A DNA stretch of 64,000 nucleotides from Burkholderiales bacterium (GCA_022841915.1 JALHQN010000012.1:1-64000); one strand, 5' to 3'. Positions 27,102 to 36,507 are shown, numbered from the stretch's first letter. Notes: a model not told the origin generated them from the sequence alone. Made by a program: numbers and translations.

Positions 27102-27878
27102 TTACGCCTCCATTGCGCAAATGCGCGGCAGCACCTCGCCGATCGGCGCGCGGACAACCGCGTCCGCGATCGAGTCGAACTGCGTGGGTTGAGCATTGAT
27201 GATCACGATGCGTGCTCCATGGGCACGAGCGATGGGCACGGCGTGAGCGACGGGATAGACTTGCAGCGTCGTCCCTACCGCCAGCATGAGATCCGCTTGC
27301 TCGGCGGCCCTCATCGCCCGCTCGATGACCTCGGGCACCAGTGCCTGCCCGAACGAGATCGTGTCGCTTTTGAGTATGCCGCCGCACTCGCGGCATTGCG
27401 GATCCGGCTCGCCGTTTCGCACCCGCTCCAGCGTCGAAAGCATCGACCCTCGCCAACCGCACTGCATGCAGACGGCCGAATGGACGTTGCCATGAACTTC
27501 GATCACCTTGTCGACCGAATTGCCTGCCCGTGCATGCAGCCCATCGATGTTCTGCGTGATCAACGCATGCAGCTTGCCTCGCTGCTCGAGATGCGCCAGC
27601 GCCGCGTGACCGGTGTTGGGGCTGGCGCTGAACGCAGGATGATGCAGGCGGCCCTGCCAGGAGGCCTTGCGGATCTCGGGATCGGCCAAGTAATTTTGCA
27701 GGGTCGCGAGCTTCTCCGCCGCGGGATTGCGCGTCCACACGCCGTTCGGACCGCGGAAATCAGGAATGCCTGAATCGGTCGAGATGCCGGCCCCAGTCAG
27801 CGCCACGACACGCGTGGCCGCATCCAGCCAGCCGCGCAGTGTGTCGAGGATGTCGAGTTGTGAGGGGGCATGGGCCAT
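27102..27878 (-). CDS. Sir2-family NAD-dependent protein deacylase
   Basis: Sirtuin of 258 residues. NAD-binding GAGISTDSGIPDFRG (29-43), TQNIDGLH (108-115), catalytic His129 (EVHGNVHS), a zinc ribbon with Cys137, Cys140, Cys162 and Cys165, and the GTTLQVYP and IINAQPT motifs are all present. It removes acyl groups from lysines using NAD and releases nicotinamide and O-acyl-ADP-ribose. The Ala-Tyr-Arg signature of SIRT5-like desuccinylases is not evident, so deacetylation is the best guess. It is transcribed just ahead of a cupin gene. Confidence 0.96.
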   Translation of the reverse strand: MAHAPSQLDILDTLRGWLDAATRVVALTGAGISTDSGIPDFRGPNGVWTRNPAAEKLATLQNYLADPEIRKASWQGRLHHPAFSASPNTGHAALAHLEQRGKLHALITQNIDGLHARAGNSVDKVIEVHGNVHSAVCMQCGWRGSMLSTLERVRNGEPDPQCRECGGILKSDTISFGQALVPEVIERAMRAAEQADLMLAVGTTLQVYPVAHAVPIARAHGARIVIINAQPTQFDSIADAVVRAPIGEVLPRICAMEA

Positions 27879-28106
27879 TGCGTGCTCCTTCGAACTGCCT
27901 GCTGAAGGTCGAGCCTCCTGCGCGGTCGACCGTGGTCGTTTGCTTCGCTAGAGCGTCGTCGTCGGATGAAGATGTCGTCACCGTACTTTGGAAGGCGTAG
28001 GCGCCGAAACTGCGGTCCGGGTTGGATACTCGACAAGCGTATCCGGACGAATCGGGAAAACCGGCTTCCGACGACGGCGCAGCGAATTTATCCGCGAGAC
28101 GCTCGA

Positions 28107-29915
28107 TCAGGATACACGAGCGAAGGGCCAGCGTTCCAGCGAGCGCACAGCATATTCGTACGCCGCCGCTTCCACCCGATCGAGCATCTTGAAGTCGAGC
28201 AGGCTGACGCCACGAAGCGGCGGCCGCAAATAGAACTCCACACGCTCGGCGACATCGCGCTCACCCGCGATCGAGCCCAACATGGCGCCACGGAACAAGA
28301 TCTCCAGAATGGTGGGAATGCGCAAGCCCCGGCGGCGCCACGGGCGTGCGGCAAGCAGGCGCGACGGGGGCGGGAAGTCGGTCCAGCTTTGATCGACGCT
28401 GAGATCCTTGTCAGCGCTGACATCCACCGCCACCACTTTGCCCTGACACACTTCGCGCATGACATCGACGGGCAGGTTGGTCAGCACGCTGCCGTCGATC
28501 AACAGGTCCCCCTTCTCGCAAGTCGGCGGACCGATGCCCGGTATCGATATGCTGGCTCCGATACCGCGCCAGATCAGGCCACGATCATGCACATGCATGG
28601 TCGCCCGGCTCAAATTGGCGGACAGGCAGAAGAAACGCGTCGGCAGGTCTTCGATTCCCTTCTGATCGAACAATCGGGTCAGCATGCCCGCAAAGCGCCT
28701 GCCCTTGATCAGCGAAACGATGGGGACCGTATAGTCCATCAACGATCCCCGTGCGATGAACTCGTCCCGGGTGCGCTCCTTGATCTCTTCCGGGCTGGCT
28801 CCAGCCGCATACTGTGCGCCGATGATCGCGCCACCGCTGACCCCGCCGATGGCATCGATCGCGATGCCCGCTTCGCGCATCGCGCGCAGAATGCCGATGT
28901 GCGCGAACGCCCTGGCGCCTCCGCCCCCGAGCAGCAAGCCCACGCTCTGCCCGACCAATAAACGACCGAGCCGGGCAACGTCGGCCAGCGAGCCGAACCG
29001 TACGTGATGCCAAGCCTGCACGTGGGGAAACGCATCCAGCCAGCGGCGCATGGCGCCTACGACCGGACCGTTGTCGTTGAGCAGAACCAACTCCCGCCGC
29101 GCGTTGCCGCCAATCGGCTTGACGGGCTGACCGGTGCCTGCGCTTCTGGGCACCTGGGCATGCCCGGAGGCCACCAGCACCACGCGATCCGCCTGGCGCT
29201 CGCAGAGATTGGACCAGGCAGGATCAGCATCGTCCGCCTCGTACACCACGTAGGCGTAGCGTTCTTCCTGCTCGTTGAGCCAGGCGAGCAGCCGTGTGTC
29301 GTCCGCGCCCAATCCGGGTAGATCGAGACCTCCGGCAGACAAGGCCGCGTTGGCGCCGTGGCGCGTCAGGTGCAGCGTGGGCCCGATCATGCCCAGCGCC
29401 AGCGCGAGCCGCTCGCAGAAATCGCCGATAGGCAAGCCCGCGACCGCGGGAAGCACGCACAGGGTGGAGAGCACATGGCGCGCGGGCGCCCCGCGCAAAC
29501 TGCCCTTCAATCGCGTCACCAACTGCCGTGCCAGCTGCGTCATGACTCGTGGATACTGTTCGACGACCCGCTCGAAGGCCGAGCGCGACAAGGCGAGCAT
29601 CAGGCTGTCCCGAATCGCCTCGACCCGCGCCGAGCGTCGCTCGCCGGTGAGCAGCGCCATTTCACCGACGCTCTCGCCACGACCGAGTTCGGCGACGACC
29701 CGCCTGCCCCCCTGGGAGGCGGTTACCGAGACGCAGAGCCGTCCGTGCACGACGATATAGAGGGTGTCACCGAGGTCGCCCTCGTCGAACAACATCGCAC
29801 CGCCCGCCAACCTCACCGGGTGCATGACAGCGGCGACTTCCTGCAACGCGTACGCGTCGAGGTCGGCCAGCACGCCAACGCTTTCCAGTGCAAGTCCGGA
29901 GGCTTGCATATTCAT
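28107..29915 (-). CDS. Cyclic-nucleotide-gated patatin-like phospholipase (NTE type)
   Basis: A 602-residue serine hydrolase. An N-terminal cyclic-nucleotide-binding domain (about 15-135; EGDLGDTLYIVVHGRLCVSV, GRGESVGEMALLTGERRSA) precedes a linker and a patatin domain with the oxyanion GGGGAR (330-335), nucleophile Ser360 in GVSGG and catalytic Asp474 (LIDGSVLTNLPV). The layout is that of neuropathy-target-esterase-like lysophospholipases (bacterial RssA/YchK relatives with a sensor added). No signal peptide is seen; it probably acts on the cytoplasmic face of the membrane. A 21-base perfect palindrome lies 30 bases upstream of the start. Confidence 0.94.
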   Translation of the reverse strand: MNMQASGLALESVGVLADLDAYALQEVAAVMHPVRLAGGAMLFDEGDLGDTLYIVVHGRLCVSVTASQGGRRVVAELGRGESVGEMALLTGERRSARVEAIRDSLMLALSRSAFERVVEQYPRVMTQLARQLVTRLKGSLRGAPARHVLSTLCVLPAVAGLPIGDFCERLALALGMIGPTLHLTRHGANAALSAGGLDLPGLGADDTRLLAWLNEQEERYAYVVYEADDADPAWSNLCERQADRVVLVASGHAQVPRSAGTGQPVKPIGGNARRELVLLNDNGPVVGAMRRWLDAFPHVQAWHHVRFGSLADVARLGRLLVGQSVGLLLGGGGARAFAHIGILRAMREAGIAIDAIGGVSGGAIIGAQYAAGASPEEIKERTRDEFIARGSLMDYTVPIVSLIKGRRFAGMLTRLFDQKGIEDLPTRFFCLSANLSRATMHVHDRGLIWRGIGASISIPGIGPPTCEKGDLLIDGSVLTNLPVDVMREVCQGKVVAVDVSADKDLSVDQSWTDFPPPSRLLAARPWRRRGLRIPTILEILFRGAMLGSIAGERDVAERVEFYLRPPLRGVSLLDFKMLDRVEAAAYEYAVRSLERWPFARVS

Positions 29916-30380
29916 CTCGTTGCTAACTCCCTGGCGGGGTGGCCGCTCGTCGGCTGCCGACGAGCAGTGACGCCTCTATGAATCTGATCCGTGTGGCGCG
30001 CGGGCCACCAAGGCACCAGAATCGAGGGGCCGAAGCGCGCTAAACATAGCACAATGCCGTGCGGTACGACCGAGCTCTGAACTCGTGCATCGAGCCGGGA
30101 ACATGTGCATCGTATGCTAGCAGTCGAAACAGGGTGCCATGAGCGGAACAAGGCGCGCCGGAGGCCCTATATCCGCTGGCCGGACAGCAGGGTAAGCTTT
30201 CGATAGCGCGCACCGGGAAGCCGCATGATCCCCATCTGGAACGCGTCTGCGTCGCGCGGGCGCGTGGATTGCAGCGGCTAGCCTTGGACTGCGCGCAATG
30301 GTTGCGCGCTCGGTGCGTGCGAATCGCACGAAAAAGTGCACAACGGGAACGAGCACCCCAACGACATTACGATCGGCTGC
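29916..30380 (+). other. 465-base divergent intergenic region
   Basis: Separates the patatin gene (minus) from the hybrid kinase gene (plus) and probably carries both promoters. It holds a perfect 21-base palindrome (listed separately) and a smaller GTGGC...GCCAC pair at 29993-30008. No gene is supported. Confidence 0.6.
29945..29965 (-). promoter_or_regulatory. 21-base perfect palindrome upstream of patatin gene
   Basis: Arms GCTCGTCGGC and GCCGACGAGC are exact reverse complements around a single central base, 30-50 bases before the patatin start. The one-base centre disfavours an RNA hairpin and suits a dimeric DNA-binding protein. Operator identity unknown. Confidence 0.55.
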
Positions 30381-32639
30381 ATGGGAATTCGCGCGTACCT
30401 GGCGGCGATGGCGGCCGTCCTCCTCATACCGTTGATCGTGCTTTCCGGCTTCGGACTGGATCGCCTGCTGCTGACCGAGCGAGCTACGGCCATACGCGGC
30501 GTACTCGAGACAGCGCGAGCCGTATCGCTCGCTGTCGATCAGGAACTGGCGTCCGCCGAGGCCGTTTTGCACGTGCTCGGCAAGTCGAGCTACCTCGCGT
30601 CGGGCGACTACGCAGCGTTCCATGCCCAGGCCACCGAGGCGGTGACGACGCCCTCTGCTTCTATCCTGCTGCTCGACGACGAGGGTCGTGTCATCCTGGA
30701 CACCGCCGAGGCCTATGGCAGGAACTCGATGAACTCCCATGTCCGTAGCGCCGAATTTCGGGCACCTTCGGGGCGCGCTCCGAGCACGCTGGACCTTGCC
30801 CGCTCGCCCCAATCCGGCGGCTATACCGTGGGCGTCGCCGTGCCCCTCGAGTTGGCGCAGGGTCGCCATGTGCTCGTTAAATCGATTGCCAGCGATCATT
30901 TCTCTCGCATATTCGTCGAGCGCAAACTGCCGAGTGATTGGATTGCCGGCGTATTCGATCGTCGTTTTCTCACCATTGCCCGCAGTCAGCCGCCTCTGGA
31001 ATTCATCGGGCAACCCGGATCGGACGACATACGGCGTGCGGCGTCCAGCGCTTCGGAGGGTCAGGTACGGCACCCGAGCCGGGAGGGCATCGACATCTAT
31101 GACGTGTTCACGCGCTCGCCACGATCGGGATGGCTGGTGGCGATCGGCGTGCCGGCCGCCTCCCTCGATGCCACCGCGCGCAAAGCCGTGGCCTTCGCCG
31201 CCTTCGGCACCCTCGCGACCATCGGCCTCGCGGGGGCCATCGTGTTTGCGCTTGGCCGTCGGTTGGGCAATTCGATAGGCAGCCTCATGGACGCCGCGAC
31301 GGCGCTCGGACGAGGCGAAGCGCTGCCACCCCATGTCTCCTCGGCGCGCGAAATCGGCAACGTTCGCACAGCGCTCGAATCGGCGCATGCCGCGCTCGGG
31401 CGCGAAAGCGAGGCGCGGGCGCGCGCCGAGGCCGAGCGGCTGCAACTGTTGGAAAGCGAGCAGGCCGCCCGCCAGACGGCCGAGCAGCAGAACCGGGCCA
31501 AGGACGAATTCCTCGCAATGCTCGGTCATGAGCTGCGCAATCCGCTAAGCGCGATCAGTGGCGCGGTGGCGCTGATGAAGGTATCCCCCTGCCCGGATGA
31601 CCATGGTCACCAGGCACGAGACGTCATCGGCCGGCAGACGCAGCATCTGAGCCGGATCGTCGACGACCTGCTCGATCTGAGCCGAGTGATGACAGGCAAA
31701 GTCAACCTGGCCCTCGCCCCCCTGGATCTCGCGCAGGTCTGCAACCACTGTGTCGAGACCATGCGAGCGGCCGGGCGCTTCGGCGCGCACGCCGTCATGC
31801 TCCATGCCGAGCCCGTCTGGATCGACGCGGATACGACCCGTCTGGAGCAGATCATCGTGAATCTGCTTTCGAACGCCCTCAAATACACTCCTCACGACGG
31901 ACGCATCGAACTGCATGTGACAGCCGAGGCGGATGAGGCCGTCCTGCGCGTGCGGGATACGGGTCTTGGCATCCCCGAACATCTCCTTCCGCACGTGTTC
32001 GAAGTCTTCGTGCAGGGCGAGCAAGCGCTCGATCGTGCAAAAGGGGGCCTGGGGGTCGGACTCGCGCTGGTGCAGCGACTCATCCAATTGCACGGCGGCA
32101 CGGTGCAGGCGCAAAGCCCGGGGAACGGTCGAGGCAGCGTGTTCACGGTACGTCTGCCTCGCAGAGCGCCGCCCAACGAGGACGCAGCGAATTGCGCACC
32201 GCCGAGCCCTCCGCCGCCCCACCTGCGCGTACTCGTCGTGGACGATCACGACGACTCCAGAACGATGCTGGGCTTGCTGTTGCAGCAAAACGGCCACGAG
32301 GCCATCGAGGCTGTCGACGGGATCGATGCCGTGCAGCTTGCGCTCACCCGGCGTCCGGATGTCGCCGTCGTGGATATCGGATTGCCGGGCATCAACGGCT
32401 ACGAGGTGGCGCGACGGCTGCGAGCACTGCCGAACGGCAAACAGACGGCACTCATCGCCCTCACGGGCTATGGCCAGGATGAAGACAAGGAACGCGCCTT
32501 CAAGGCCGGATTCGATCTGCATCTGGTGAAGCCACTCGATGCCGAACGGCTGGCTCGGGCGCTGCTCGAGGTCACGCACACGCGCCCGCCCGATGGCGGC
32601 GGGACAGATCACGGATCGCCTCCCCCCTCCTCGACCTGA
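30381..32639 (+). CDS. Membrane hybrid sensor histidine kinase with C-terminal receiver
   Basis: A 752-residue kinase. A first membrane segment (AAMAAVLLIPLIVLSGFG), a periplasmic Cache-like sensor (SILLLDDEGRVILDTAEAYG), a second membrane segment (AFGTLATIGLAGAIVFALG) and HAMP lead to HisKA with His383 (MLGHELRNPLSAISGAV), HATPase_c (NLLSNALKYTPHDG, VRDTGLGIPEHL, GGLGVGLALV) and a receiver with Asp665 (VAVVDIGLPGINGYEVA). The start at 30381 places the membrane segment near the N-terminus as in relatives; a GTG at 30336 would add 15 residues. No partner regulator is adjacent, so it is an orphan whose phosphate may pass to a distant HPt protein. Confidence 0.93.
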   Translation: MGIRAYLAAMAAVLLIPLIVLSGFGLDRLLLTERATAIRGVLETARAVSLAVDQELASAEAVLHVLGKSSYLASGDYAAFHAQATEAVTTPSASILLLDDEGRVILDTAEAYGRNSMNSHVRSAEFRAPSGRAPSTLDLARSPQSGGYTVGVAVPLELAQGRHVLVKSIASDHFSRIFVERKLPSDWIAGVFDRRFLTIARSQPPLEFIGQPGSDDIRRAASSASEGQVRHPSREGIDIYDVFTRSPRSGWLVAIGVPAASLDATARKAVAFAAFGTLATIGLAGAIVFALGRRLGNSIGSLMDAATALGRGEALPPHVSSAREIGNVRTALESAHAALGRESEARARAEAERLQLLESEQAARQTAEQQNRAKDEFLAMLGHELRNPLSAISGAVALMKVSPCPDDHGHQARDVIGRQTQHLSRIVDDLLDLSRVMTGKVNLALAPLDLAQVCNHCVETMRAAGRFGAHAVMLHAEPVWIDADTTRLEQIIVNLLSNALKYTPHDGRIELHVTAEADEAVLRVRDTGLGIPEHLLPHVFEVFVQGEQALDRAKGGLGVGLALVQRLIQLHGGTVQAQSPGNGRGSVFTVRLPRRAPPNEDAANCAPPSPPPPHLRVLVVDDHDDSRTMLGLLLQQNGHEAIEAVDGIDAVQLALTRRPDVAVVDIGLPGINGYEVARRLRALPNGKQTALIALTGYGQDEDKERAFKAGFDLHLVKPLDAERLARALLEVTHTRPPDGGGTDHGSPPPSST

Positions 32640-33013
32640 GCGCTGCCAGCCCGATCGTTCAGGCCCCTCGGTGTCGGCGGACGCATGCCTGAGGGATGTC
32701 GTTACAAATCAGCGTTTGCTATCGAGACGCAATAGGTCCAGAGTGCGCGCCAGCCAGACTGCCCTGACGGCGCCCCTCCAAATGGCTGACCTGGGCCTGG
32801 GGCTTCTGCAGCGCTGCCGCCCGCTAGTGCACTGCACCTTGCCTACGGTTCACCAGCTCGATGACCGCCTGCTGACCGCGAAGCGCGATTCGGCTACCTT
32901 GCTTAGGCGAAACACGATCGTGACGACGCCGCAGATCCCGAACGGACACAACAGCGCATTGCCTCGGAGCCTGCACTGAACTCGCCACGCATCATGCCGA
33001 ATCGGAAACAATC
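32640..33013 (+). other. 374-base intergenic region, nothing recognised
   Basis: Between the hybrid kinase and the methyltransferase gene, both on the plus strand. Some frames are open but none has a ribosome site or recognisable product. No terminator or operator stands out. Confidence 0.5.
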
Positions 33014-33688
33014 GTGAACCCTCACGATGAGCGCCCGCCCGGCTACGCGGTCAAGATCGAGCGCATCGAAATCGTCGGGGGCGAAGCGTTGGAGGTTCGC
33101 TCGCTGCTCGATCGTCGGCAGCACGCCGATCCGGACGGGCTCGCCGAAGCGGCCGGCATCTCCCCCGCTTCGTGGCCCTTGTTCGGCCAGCTCTGGCCAT
33201 CGGCGAGAATCCTGGCCAACACCATGCAGACATGGCACCTGGGCGCCAGCCGCATTCTGGAAATCGGCTGCGGCCTCGCGATCGCCAGCATGGTCGTCCA
33301 TCGGCGTTCGGGCGACATCACAGCCAGCGATCGACATCCGCTGGTCGCGGGTTTCATTGCCGACAATCTGCGCCGCAATCACCTCCCGCCCATGAAGTAC
33401 GCGAATGGCAACTGGACAGGGCTCAATCCGGGCTTGGGGGAATTCGACCTCATCATCGGCAGCGACGTGCTGTACGAACGCGATCATCCGGTGATGGTCT
33501 CGAGCTTCGTCCGCCGACATGCCGCGCCGCATGCCGAGATCGTGCTCGTGGACCCGGAAAGAGGCAACCGAGCGAGCTTCACGCGCCTGCTGGGGCAGAT
33601 CGACTTCGAGCTGACCGAGCGCAAGGCCTTCATGACGGTCGTCGACGGCATCACTCATCGCGGCAGCCTGTTGCGCTATCGTCGCTGA
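33014..33688 (+). CDS. Class I SAM methyltransferase (METTL21/NNT1-like)
   Basis: A 224-residue methyltransferase of the lysine-methyltransferase/nicotinamide N-methyltransferase-like group. The SAM motif I is ILEIGCGLAIASMV, motif II region TASDRHPLVAGFI, and the post-I motif is followed by DLIIGSDVLYERDHP, which corresponds to the family's acidic catalytic-pocket segment. Pairs of this fold methylate protein lysines or small amines; the substrate is unknown. GTG start with GGAAA upstream. It converges on the TauD-like gene with a 38-base gap. Confidence 0.85.
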   Translation: MNPHDERPPGYAVKIERIEIVGGEALEVRSLLDRRQHADPDGLAEAAGISPASWPLFGQLWPSARILANTMQTWHLGASRILEIGCGLAIASMVVHRRSGDITASDRHPLVAGFIADNLRRNHLPPMKYANGNWTGLNPGLGEFDLIIGSDVLYERDHPVMVSSFVRRHAAPHAEIVLVDPERGNRASFTRLLGQIDFELTERKAFMTVVDGITHRGSLLRYRR

Positions 33689-33726
33689 TCGCTCACGAGA
33701 GCGCTCGACACGAGGGGGCTGACCCT

Positions 33727-34623
33727 TCAGACCGGAACGGCCAGCCCCTCCTGTATGCAGGAATTCGCATGGTCGCTCACCGTGGCTCGGCGCATATCCC
33801 GCACCCAACGCAAGTCGTCGAAATCGGTGCCCCGATGCAGGGTGCAGCGGTTGTCCCACATCACCAGATCGTTGGGCCGCCAGCGGTGCGTGTACACGAA
33901 CTGGCGCTGCGTGACATGCGCGATCAACTGATCGATCAGCACGGTGGCTTCCGCCTGGGGCATGCCGAAGATGCGCCCGATGTGCGAGGCCACGTATAGG
34001 GTCTTGCGTCCGGATTCGGGCAGGGTGCGGACCAGCGCTTGCGGCACGGGCGGCAGGCGCTTGGCTTCATCGTCGGTGAACTCGTGAAATCCGCTGCGTC
34101 GGCGCGAATGGGCGATGCAATGTTCGGCGACGAGACCTTCGAGCTTGCGCTTCGCGTCATCGGGCAAGGCATCGTAGGCGGCACGCTGGTCGGCGAATTC
34201 GGTGTGCCCGCCGATGGGGACCACGGTCCGCGCATAGAGCAGCGAGCACAGGCCAGGCGTGTATTTGAACGAACTGTCCGTGTGCCAAAGCTTGTTGCCT
34301 GCTTTGTACATGCGCTGCCGGCTGCTTTCGCCCCAGATTCGGCCTTGCGCATCGAGATTGGAAATATCGGCGAACTTCGGATCGATACGGTGCGGATGCA
34401 GGCTCGTGTCGAGCACACGATCGACCTCGACCGGACCGAATTGCCGAGCGAAGTCGTAATGCCGGTCGGCATCGAGCTGCTGATCGGGGAAGATCAATAC
34501 CGCGTACTTCCAGAACGCCTGCTTGATAGCCGCGAGATCGTCCGCGGCGATCGGCTGGGCCAGATCGACGTCGCCCACTTCCGCGGCGAATGCCGACGTG
34601 ATGGGGCTCAGAGTGATGGTCAC
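33727..34623 (-). CDS. TauD/TfdA-family alpha-ketoglutarate dioxygenase
   Basis: Non-haem iron oxygenase of 298 residues. The iron triad is visible as His114-x-Asp116 (LWHTDSSF) and His263 (NRCTLHRGTDFDD), with the arginine that binds 2-oxoglutarate in RDMRRATVS. The family opens C-S, C-O or C-P compounds (taurine, 2,4-D, phosphonates); the exact substrate cannot be read. GTG start with GGAGGAG upstream. The next gene in the same direction upstream is a small VOC protein, so the two may act in one catabolic step series. No sulfonate transporter is adjacent. Confidence 0.93.
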   Translation of the reverse strand: MTITLSPITSAFAAEVGDVDLAQPIAADDLAAIKQAFWKYAVLIFPDQQLDADRHYDFARQFGPVEVDRVLDTSLHPHRIDPKFADISNLDAQGRIWGESSRQRMYKAGNKLWHTDSSFKYTPGLCSLLYARTVVPIGGHTEFADQRAAYDALPDDAKRKLEGLVAEHCIAHSRRRSGFHEFTDDEAKRLPPVPQALVRTLPESGRKTLYVASHIGRIFGMPQAEATVLIDQLIAHVTQRQFVYTHRWRPNDLVMWDNRCTLHRGTDFDDLRWVRDMRRATVSDHANSCIQEGLAVPV

Positions 34624-34754
34624 GGCTAGGGCTCCTCCGTCCGTGTGTCCGAGAGCAATTTATAGCCCTCGTGCGAGTCGGGCGTCAAGGCGACGAATCC
34701 GTTCGTCTGCGCAGCGAAGCGAGGGCGGATCGCGCGGCGCAACACCCCACCCGA

Positions 34755-35147
34755 TCAAGCCTGCGAGGCATGCTCCACGGCATCGAAATCGAGTTCGATG
34801 CGGGCATTGTTCGGGTCGTGAAAGAACAACTGCCACGTGCCCCAGTCGGGCAGACGGCGCAACTCGTAATCGATGCCGCTCGCCTTGAGTTTCTTCAGCG
34901 TGCCGTCCAGATCGCGGCTCGTGAATGCCATGTGGTCGATCACACCGCTGTTGAGAACGCTCCGGTCCCGCCCGGCAATGACATGCAGGATGGCCTCCTT
35001 GCCCTCGACGGCGTACAGCCATGCGCCCGGAAACGCGAAGGGCGGTCGGGCGCCTGGATGCAGATCGAGGAAATCCGCGTAGAAGGCGATCGTCGCATCC
35101 AGGTCGTCGGTAAGGATGGTGAAGTGATTCATGGCCGTTGCTGGCAT
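34755..35147 (-). CDS. VOC (glyoxalase/extradiol dioxygenase) superfamily protein
   Basis: A 130-residue protein with two beta-alpha-beta-beta-beta modules. Candidate metal ligands are His8 (NHFTIL), His of VIDHMAFTS and Glu of ARIELDF, the usual H-H-E pattern. Likely to be a lyase, isomerase or dioxygenase on a small molecule; lactoylglutathione lyase is not specifically supported. AAGGAG precedes the ATG at 35147; a second Met at residue 6 is possible. It lies upstream of the TauD-like gene in the same direction. Confidence 0.9.
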   Translation of the reverse strand: MPATAMNHFTILTDDLDATIAFYADFLDLHPGARPPFAFPGAWLYAVEGKEAILHVIAGRDRSVLNSGVIDHMAFTSRDLDGTLKKLKASGIDYELRRLPDWGTWQLFFHDPNNARIELDFDAVEHASQA

Positions 35148-35402
35148 GGCGTCTCCTTCGCAGTAGGGTCATCCTGACGATGCCGTCATTCTACGCTCGG
35201 TTCGCGCAGCCCTGCCTGGCAGATCACCGATGCACTGCCTGTCTGGAATCCGAATGTCGGCCACTCGATGATATCGCGTACGTGGCTTGCTCATTGTGGC
35301 ACCAGCAAGCATCGGAGTAGGCTTCCTCACGCACAAGAGGAGAAACATTTTCGCCCGGATTCGCGCAGGAACGGCCATGACAACGACCTGAGGAGGTGCG
35401 CC

Positions 35403-36386
35403 ATGAATGTCTCCACCGCAGCAGCAGGCGGCGCTTGCGTCGCATTGCTTTCGACGTTCTCAGACGGTGCGATTGCCCAGTCGGACTACCCGAACCGTCC
35501 GGTAAGAATCATCGTGCCCTTCCCGCCCGGAGGCAGCACGGATCCTGTGGCCAGGCTGGTGGCGCACAAGTTGGGAGAGCGCTGGAACGATGCCACCGTC
35601 GTTGTCGACAACCGCCCGGGCGGCAACACCCTCATCGGCACGCAGATCGTCGCCAAGGCCACCCCGGATGGCTACACGATGGGTTATTGCGGCGCATCGA
35701 CCTTCAGCACGCCCAGTCTCATCCAGCACATCCCCTACAACGTCCTGACCGATTTCGTCGGTGTCACGGCGATCGCCAAATCCCGGATCGTGCTGGTCGT
35801 GCATCCCTCCGTACCGGCGCAAAACCTGAAGGAGCTGATCGCTCTGGCCAAATCGAAACCGGGAGAATTGAACTATGGCTCGTCGGGTATCGGTACCAAT
35901 ACGCACCTTTCTGCCGAACTGTTCACGAGAATCACCGGCACCAAGCTGCTGCATGTTCCCTACAAGGGATCAGGACCACTGACCAACGATCTGCTGGGTG
36001 GAAGAGTCAATCTGTCGTTCCAAGTTTCGATCACGCAGATACCCAACATCAATTCCAAGAAAGTGCGACCGATCGCGATCACGGGAGAAGGACGCATCAA
36101 GGCGCTGCCTCATGTGCCCACCTTCGACGAAGCGGGCCTGCCCGGATACGGCCTGAAGGGCTGGACATGCCTGCTCGCCCCGACAGGCACGCCGATGAAT
36201 GTACGCACCAAGGTCGCGAATACATGGGCGGAAATCATCAAGTCGCCGGACATGGAGGCACTGATGGAGAAGCAAGGCTTGGAATCTTATGCCCTCCCGC
36301 CCGACGAGACCACGGCGCTGATCAAGGAATCGGTTGCGAGCTATGGCAAGGTGATCACGGATTCGAATATCGTCTGGAAACCCTAG
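35403..36386 (+). CDS. Bug/TctC-type tricarboxylate-binding periplasmic protein (1)
   Basis: Periplasmic binding protein of 327 residues with an N-terminal signal peptide (cut near GAIAQ-SDYPNRPV). Family motifs: RIIVPFPPGGSTDPVARLVA, VVVDNRPGGNTLIGTQIVAK, PDGYTMGY, LLHVPYKGSGPLTNDLLGG. Bug proteins capture carboxylates such as citrate, glutamate or aromatic acids; some work with TctAB permeases and others act as sensors. No TctA or TctB gene is nearby. AGGAGG precedes the ATG. Two further Bug proteins are encoded in the window. Confidence 0.95.
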   Translation: MNVSTAAAGGACVALLSTFSDGAIAQSDYPNRPVRIIVPFPPGGSTDPVARLVAHKLGERWNDATVVVDNRPGGNTLIGTQIVAKATPDGYTMGYCGASTFSTPSLIQHIPYNVLTDFVGVTAIAKSRIVLVVHPSVPAQNLKELIALAKSKPGELNYGSSGIGTNTHLSAELFTRITGTKLLHVPYKGSGPLTNDLLGGRVNLSFQVSITQIPNINSKKVRPIAITGEGRIKALPHVPTFDEAGLPGYGLKGWTCLLAPTGTPMNVRTKVANTWAEIIKSPDMEALMEKQGLESYALPPDETTALIKESVASYGKVITDSNIVWKP

Positions 36387-36507
36387 CCTTCGCGCCAGCG
36401 GTCGCCAGGGTCGTTCAAGCTGGCAACGCTCGCCGACCCCACCCAGACGTCCCGACACTGAAGCGCTCTCCACACCAGACCGACCCGTGCCGAGTCGCCG
36501 GCGAACC

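Noticed and set aside
26809-27878. Sirtuin as an anti-phage (Thoeris/DSR-like) effector
   Set aside because: The protein is a compact deacylase with intact catalytic and zinc motifs and no extra defence domain; the neighbour is a cupin, not a TIR or other defence protein.
28050-28110. REP-like element downstream of the patatin gene
   Set aside because: The sequence vaguely recalls dispersed palindromes of betaproteobacteria, but no clear inverted arms or second copy could be matched by eye.
28107-29915. Patatin gene as part of a CBASS-type defence system
   Set aside because: No CD-NTase, ubiquitin-like or other defence gene is adjacent, and the fused cNMP domain matches housekeeping NTE-like proteins.
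35345-35395. Degenerate dispersed repeat before the first Bug gene
   Set aside because: Resembles a common GTCGTCATxCC...GCGAATCCGG repeat, but too degenerate to support without a genome-wide search.
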